Of a stretch of DNA of 64,000 bases, positions 59,730 to 64,000 are shown in pieces. How positions within the stretch are numbered: position 1 is the first letter of the stretch; each line of letters opens with the position of its first letter. A program made the position numbers and the translations under genes. The notes under the pieces are model-generated. The model ran no database searches. It saw nothing but the letters and a program-made list of their open reading frames with translations, and was not told where the DNA came from. This DNA comes from Candidatus Pelagibacter sp. RS39 (GTDB taxonomy: Bacteria > Pseudomonadota > Alphaproteobacteria > Pelagibacterales > Pelagibacteraceae): NCBI RefSeq assembly GCF_002101315.1, contig NZ_CP020777.1:1116001-1180000 (forward strand). Reading direction: 5' to 3'.

Positions 59730-61130
59730 TTAAGAGTGTATTGCTCTTTTATCTACTGATAACGCAGCCTCTTTGACAGCTTCAGAAAAAGTTGGGTGAG
59801 CATGACAAGTTCTTGCAATATCCTCAGCGCTTGCACCAAATTCCATAGCAACACCAATTTCAGCAATTAATTCTCCTGCATGAGGGCCAATTATGTGTGC
59901 ACCTAAAACTTGATCTGTCTGCGCATCTGCAAGAATTTTCACAAAACCTTCCGTATCATCTATAGCTTTAGCTCTAGAATTGGCCATGAATGAAAACTTC
60001 CCAACCTTATAACTCTTATTTAATTCTTTTAATTGCTCTTCTGTTTTACCAATTGATGCAACCTCTGGTGAGGTATATACCACACCTGGTATCGTATCAT
60101 AGTTTACATGTCCTGATTGACCTACAATATTTTCTGCAACTGCTATACCTTCATCTTCAGCCTTATGTGCCAACATGGGTCCGACAATTACATCACCTAT
60201 TGCATAAATATTTTCAACATTTGTTTTAAATTTCTTATCAGTTATTACTCTATTTTTTTCATCTAAACTCACACCTGCATTTTTTAAATTTAAACCTTCT
60301 GTATTTGGTTTTCTACCGACTGAAATTAAAACTACATCACATTCAAAGTTATTTTTATTTCCATCTTTATCAATTGTTGAGACCACTGCGCCTGATTTAT
60401 TTTTTTGAATTGTTTCAACTTTATTTTGCATATTAAACTTCATTCCTTGCTTTTTAAGAATTTTCATAAACTCAGATGAAATTTCTTTATCCATACCAGG
60501 TGTTATATGATCCAAAAACTCAACAACTTCTACTTTTGCACCAAGTCTTGACCACACCGATCCCATCTCTAAGCCGATATAACCTCCACCAACAACAACC
60601 ATTTTATTGGGCACTTTATCTAATTTTAAAGCCCCTGTTGATGAAACTATTATTTTTTCATCTATTTCAATACCTGGTAGAGAAACTGGTACAGATCCTG
60701 TGGCTATAACTGTTTTTTCAGTTTGAATTATTGTTTCTTTTTTTTGATCATCTTTTATTAAGATTTCATTCTTTGATTTAAAACTTCCATGGCCCTTAAA
60801 GTAAGTGACTTTGTTTTTTTTTAAAAGAAATTCTACACCTTTTGTAAGAACAGTGACTGCTTTGTCCTTGCTCTTCATCATTTTATCAAGATTTAGTTTT
60901 ACTTCTCCTATTTCAATACCTTTATTTGCCAAACCTTTAACTTTGTGAAATTCCTCAGATAAATTAAGCAAACTTTTTGAAGGGATACAACCGATATTAA
61001 GGCATGTGCCACCAAGAGACCCTCTGGACTCTATACATGCAGTTTTCAATCCTAGTTGAGCAAGTCTAATTGCACAAACATATCCTCCTGGGCCACCTCC
61101 TATAACTACTGCTTGAAATTTTTCTGACAT
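59730..61130 (-). CDS. lpd: Dihydrolipoyl dehydrogenase
   Basis: I start at the ATG 61130 (MSEKFQAVVIGGG, 466 residues); the longer frame overlaps sucB. The FAD loop is GGGPGGYVCA, the redox pair C43 and C48 sits in GGTCLNIGCIPSK, the NAD loop is VVGGGYIGLEMG, and the acid-base histidine is H445 in CHAHPTFSEA. It reoxidises the lipoyl group of 2-oxoglutarate dehydrogenase, and is the third gene after sucA and sucB. Confidence 0.97.
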   Translation of the reverse strand: MSEKFQAVVIGGGPGGYVCAIRLAQLGLKTACIESRGSLGGTCLNIGCIPSKSLLNLSEEFHKVKGLANKGIEIGEVKLNLDKMMKSKDKAVTVLTKGVEFLLKKNKVTYFKGHGSFKSKNEILIKDDQKKETIIQTEKTVIATGSVPVSLPGIEIDEKIIVSSTGALKLDKVPNKMVVVGGGYIGLEMGSVWSRLGAKVEVVEFLDHITPGMDKEISSEFMKILKKQGMKFNMQNKVETIQKNKSGAVVSTIDKDGNKNNFECDVVLISVGRKPNTEGLNLKNAGVSLDEKNRVITDKKFKTNVENIYAIGDVIVGPMLAHKAEDEGIAVAENIVGQSGHVNYDTIPGVVYTSPEVASIGKTEEQLKELNKSYKVGKFSFMANSRAKAIDDTEGFVKILADAQTDQVLGAHIIGPHAGELIAEIGVAMEFGASAEDIARTCHAHPTFSEAVKEAALSVDKRAIHS

Positions 61131-61131
61131 T

Positions 61132-62457
61132 CTAAATATCCAAAAATAACCTTCTAGGGTCCTCAAGACTTTCTTTGATCATTTTAAGAAAAGATACAGA
61201 TTCTTTGCCGTCAATAATTCTATGATCATAAGATAAAGCTAAATACATTACTGGTCTAATCTTGATTTCACCATCGACTACAATGGGTCTATCAACAATA
61301 TTATGCATCCCTAATACTCCAGACTGAGGTAAATTCAAAATTGGAGTTGAAAGCATTGAACCATAAACTCCACCATTGCTAATAGTAAAAGTGCCTCCTT
61401 GAAGATCTTCAATTACAAGTTTTCCATCTTTTGCCTTTTCAGAAATTTCCTTAATATTTTTTTCAATATCTGCAAAAGATAATTCATCTGCATTTTTTAG
61501 AACTGGAACTACGAGACCTTTATCTGTTCCAACTGCAAAACTTATATTGTAATAATTTTTGTAAACAATTGTATCATTATCAATCTCAGCATTGACAGCA
61601 GGAAAATTTTTTAAAGCTACTATACAGGCCTTAACAAAAAATGACATGAAGCCAAGCTTAATACCATATCGATTTTGGAAATCATCTTGATTTTCTTTTC
61701 TAATATTCATTATATTTGTCATATCCACTTCATTAAAAGTGGTAAGTAAAGCTGCATTTTCTTGCGCTTGCTTGAGTCTTTTAGCTATAGTTTGTCTTAA
61801 CCTGGTCATTTTAATACGCTCTTCTTGACCGTATTTAATTTTTCTTTCTGAAGGTGGGGGATTAACTCCCATCAAACTTATTAAGTCACCTTTAAGAATT
61901 CTTCCATCTTTTCCAGATCCTTTTACTGACTTAACATCAATATTATTTTCGTTGACCATTTTTCTTACAGCTGGGGATAATGTTTGGCTTTCCTCATTAG
62001 AATTTTCCTCTGTTTTAGTATTTTTTATTTCCTCTGTTAAAATAAGTGGCTCCTCATTTGCTTCGTTTCTATTATCCTTTTCCTCGAATATATCTAATTC
62101 TGCTTGTTCTTTAATTGGATCTAACTTTATTACATTGTCTTTTTCTTTGAGTTCCTCATTTTTCTGTAAATTTGAAGGTTGGATTTTCTTTATTTCATTC
62201 GATTTTTTAATTTCACCTTCAATTTCAGTAACTAAACCTAAAATTTCTCCAACTTTTACTGTCGATCCATCTTTGAAGTTAATTTCATTTAATTTTCCTG
62301 TAACAGGTGAAGGTACCTCTAAATTGACTTTGTCAGTCTCTAGTTCAACAATAGGCTCATCTGCATCAACTGTTTCTCCTTTATTCTTTAACCACTTAGA
62401 TACTGTGGCTTCTGTAATACTCTCACCTAAAACAGGGACTAAAATTTTTTCACTCAT
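61132..62457 (-). CDS. sucB: 2-oxoglutarate dehydrogenase E2 (dihydrolipoyl succinyltransferase)
   Basis: A 441-residue E2 with one lipoyl domain (K43 in ETDKVNLE), an acidic, Glu/Asn-rich linker (about 85-160), a peripheral-subunit-binding domain ([14 protein letters not shown]...) and the catalytic domain ending with H412 and D416 in DHRIIDG. It transfers succinyl to CoA in the TCA cycle. It lies 6 bp after sucA and 1 bp before lpd. Confidence 0.97.
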   Translation of the reverse strand: MSEKILVPVLGESITEATVSKWLKNKGETVDADEPIVELETDKVNLEVPSPVTGKLNEINFKDGSTVKVGEILGLVTEIEGEIKKSNEIKKIQPSNLQKNEELKEKDNVIKLDPIKEQAELDIFEEKDNRNEANEEPLILTEEIKNTKTEENSNEESQTLSPAVRKMVNENNIDVKSVKGSGKDGRILKGDLISLMGVNPPPSERKIKYGQEERIKMTRLRQTIAKRLKQAQENAALLTTFNEVDMTNIMNIRKENQDDFQNRYGIKLGFMSFFVKACIVALKNFPAVNAEIDNDTIVYKNYYNISFAVGTDKGLVVPVLKNADELSFADIEKNIKEISEKAKDGKLVIEDLQGGTFTISNGGVYGSMLSTPILNLPQSGVLGMHNIVDRPIVVDGEIKIRPVMYLALSYDHRIIDGKESVSFLKMIKESLEDPRRLFLDI

Positions 62458-62463
62458 TTCAAA

Positions 62464-64000
62464 TTATTCAAAAACCTTCTTAATAATTTCTTGTTGTTGT
62501 GAAACGTGTCTTTTTGCATAACCAGTAGCTGGTGATGCATCTGGACTTCTTCCAATATAAGAAATTTGTTTATTATTAGCCTTTATATTATCTAATGTCC
62601 ATTGGATATAATCTCTAGCAGAAAACCAAGCTCCCATATTTTTTGGCTCTTCCTGGCACCAATAAAATTTAGCTTTTTTAGCGTAAGGTTTTAGCTCTTT
62701 TGCAAGTGCCTTAGCTGGAAAAGGATAAAGTTGCTCAATTCTATAAAATATAAGATCATTTCTTTTAAATTTTTCTCTAGCCTCAAGCAAATCAAAATAG
62801 ATTTTTCCTGAACATAAAATTACTTTTTTAATTTCTTCCTTTTTTTTCAATTTAATAAAACCTTTTACCTTTGGATCTATTGCATGGTCCCACAAAACTC
62901 TATGAAAACTATTTTGTTTGCTAAAATCAATTAAGTTTGAAACACAGTGTTTGTGTCTAAGTAAAGATTTGGGAGTCATTATAATCAAAGGTTTTCTGAA
63001 ATCTCTATGCATTTGTCTTCTTAATGCATGAAAATAATTTGCTGGTGTTGTGCAATTCATCACCTGCATGTTATCATTTGAACATAACTGTAAAAATCTT
63101 TCTAATCGAGCAGAAGAATGTTCAGGACCTTGGCCTTCATAGCCATGTGGTAACAACATAACTAATCCAGATGCTCTTGACCATTTTCTTTCTCCTGAGG
63201 CGATAAATTGATCTATAACTACTTGTGCACCATTAGCAAAATCACCGAATTGAGCCTCCCAAATTGTTAGTGTATTTGGTTCAACTAAGCTATAGCCATA
63301 TTCAAAACCAAGGACAGCTAATTCAGATAAGAAACTATCTACAATTTCAAAATTTTTTTGTTTTTGAGATATTTTGTTTAATGGCACATATCGAGAGTTA
63401 TCTATTTGATTTCTTAATACTGAATGTCTTTGACTAAATGTACCTCTCCCAGAGTCTTGACCAACCAATCTCACTGGATACCCTTCCTCTAACAAAGATC
63501 CAAAAGCTAGAGCTTCAGCGGTAGACCAATCAATTTTTTCCTCATTATTTACGCTTAATCTTCTATTTTCTAAGACTTTTGCAATAGTTTTGTGGATATT
63601 AATTTCTTTCGGAATTGTATTTATCTTTTCAGAAATATTTTTAAGTTTTTTAATATCATAACCTGTAACACCCCTTTTATCTTTTCCTCTCTCAGGTTTA
63701 TATCTTGACCATGTGCCCTCAAACCATTCAATTTTAGGCTTATAATTTTTTGCATTTTTATACTGATCATCAAGTAAGTCCTTAAATTCTTTTATTGATT
63801 TTTTTAAATGATCGTCTGTAATTGACCCTTCCTTCACTAATTTTTCACCATAAACTTTAATAGGTGAGGGATGTGAACGGATTTTTTTGTACATAAGTGG
63901 TTGGGTAAAAGATGGTTCGTCCCCCTCATTGTGACCAAATCTTCGATAACAAATTAAGTCAATTACAACATCTCTATTAAATTTTAACCTAAAGTCAGTT
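62464..64000 (-). CDS. sucA: 2-oxoglutarate dehydrogenase E1, C-terminal part (5' end outside window)
   Basis: The frame continues through the right edge of the window (about 512 residues seen of about 960 usual). At the edge it reads DVVIDLICYRRFGHNEGDEPSFTQP, an E1 signature of SucA. Further down are WSTAEALAFGSLLEEGYPVRL, VGQDSGRGTFSQRH and YEGQGPEHSSARLERFLQL. The thiamine diphosphate-dependent decarboxylase is the first enzyme of the complex with sucB and lpd. An internal Met at 63894 is not the start. Confidence 0.97.
   Translation of the reverse strand, partial: TDFRLKFNRDVVIDLICYRRFGHNEGDEPSFTQPLMYKKIRSHPSPIKVYGEKLVKEGSITDDHLKKSIKEFKDLLDDQYKNAKNYKPKIEWFEGTWSRYKPERGKDKRGVTGYDIKKLKNISEKINTIPKEINIHKTIAKVLENRRLSVNNEEKIDWSTAEALAFGSLLEEGYPVRLVGQDSGRGTFSQRHSVLRNQIDNSRYVPLNKISQKQKNFEIVDSFLSELAVLGFEYGYSLVEPNTLTIWEAQFGDFANGAQVVIDQFIASGERKWSRASGLVMLLPHGYEGQGPEHSSARLERFLQLCSNDNMQVMNCTTPANYFHALRRQMHRDFRKPLIIMTPKSLLRHKHCVSNLIDFSKQNSFHRVLWDHAIDPKVKGFIKLKKKEEIKKVILCSGKIYFDLLEAREKFKRNDLIFYRIEQLYPFPAKALAKELKPYAKKAKFYWCQEEPKNMGAWFSARDYIQWTLDNIKANNKQISYIGRSPDASPATGYAKRHVSQQQEIIKKVFE

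Noticed and set aside
61952..62521. 189-codon plus-strand frame opposite sucB
   Set aside because: It is antisense to the acidic linker and lipoyl domain of a clear sucB; composition (Ser, Phe, Leu) is that of a shadow frame.

Overview
The window is a stretch of a very compact, strongly AT-rich alphaproteobacterial chromosome. Everything points to a SAR11 (Pelagibacterales, Candidatus Pelagibacter-like) genome. The signs are: intergenic gaps of mostly 0-60 bp with none above about 200 bp; F1 ATPase genes atpHAGDC without the F0 genes; a class I lysyl-tRNA synthetase; a RegA-type regulator; a ChvI/ChvG-type pair next to ahcY; and metX-metW under a SAM-II-type riboswitch. I see no tRNA, rRNA, insertion sequence, prophage, CRISPR array or origin. 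The window is nearly all protein-coding, with one gene cut at each end (tldD at the left, sucA at the right).

Layout. 1-6.9 kb: tldD (partial), small unknown and membrane genes, a lysine-rich coiled-coil protein, a cyclopropane-fatty-acid synthase paired with a DapA-family enzyme, a GT9 glycosyltransferase and a membrane-anchored J-domain protein. 6.9-13 kb: an S9 oligopeptidase, a small heat-shock protein with a sigma-32 promoter and a ROSE-like 5' leader, a lipoprotein, and a purine permease convergent with a purine-type phosphoribosyltransferase; then a GT17-like glycosyltransferase and a DUF1330 protein. 13-20 kb: DNA glycosylase and DMT exporter (minus strand); msrA, a mercaptopyruvate-type sulfurtransferase, and an RND adaptor/pump pair (plus strand). 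20-31 kb: SLT-like lipoprotein, VanZ-like protein, gpmA, then a long minus-strand block polA, chvI, chvG, ahcY, tsaE, amgK, murU, followed by bioY and regA. 31-34.5 kb: a polyamine cluster (decarboxylase, deoxyhypusine-synthase homologue, agmatinase-family hydrolase). 34.5-43.6 kb: yhhQ, rpmB, pyrD, lysS, trkH, an AmpG-like transporter, an NlpC/P60 hydrolase, tyrA/tyrC and hisC. 43.7-46.3 kb: SAM-II riboswitch, metX, metW, gloB. 46.3-52.9 kb: rplU, rpmA, obgE, proB, proA, nadD, rsfS, ctpA, rppH. 52.9-64 kb (minus strand): F1 ATPase, priA, lpd, sucB, sucA.

How the parts fit. Most genes are housekeeping: central carbon (sucAB-lpd, gpmA), energy (F1), amino acids (Met, Pro, Tyr, His), pyrimidine and NAD synthesis, translation and DNA repair. 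Cell-wall recycling is represented by AmgK and MurU, an AmpG-like carrier, an NlpC/P60 peptidase and an SLT-like protein, in separate loci. The most interesting parts are the regulatory RNAs (ROSE-like thermometer, SAM-II riboswitch), the polyamine cluster with a bacterial deoxyhypusine-synthase homologue, an RND adaptor apparently lacking the alpha-hairpin, and the 3'-end overlap of nine of the eleven convergent gene pairs. I found no wholly unknown multigene system. No stretch over 300 bases lacks a gene.
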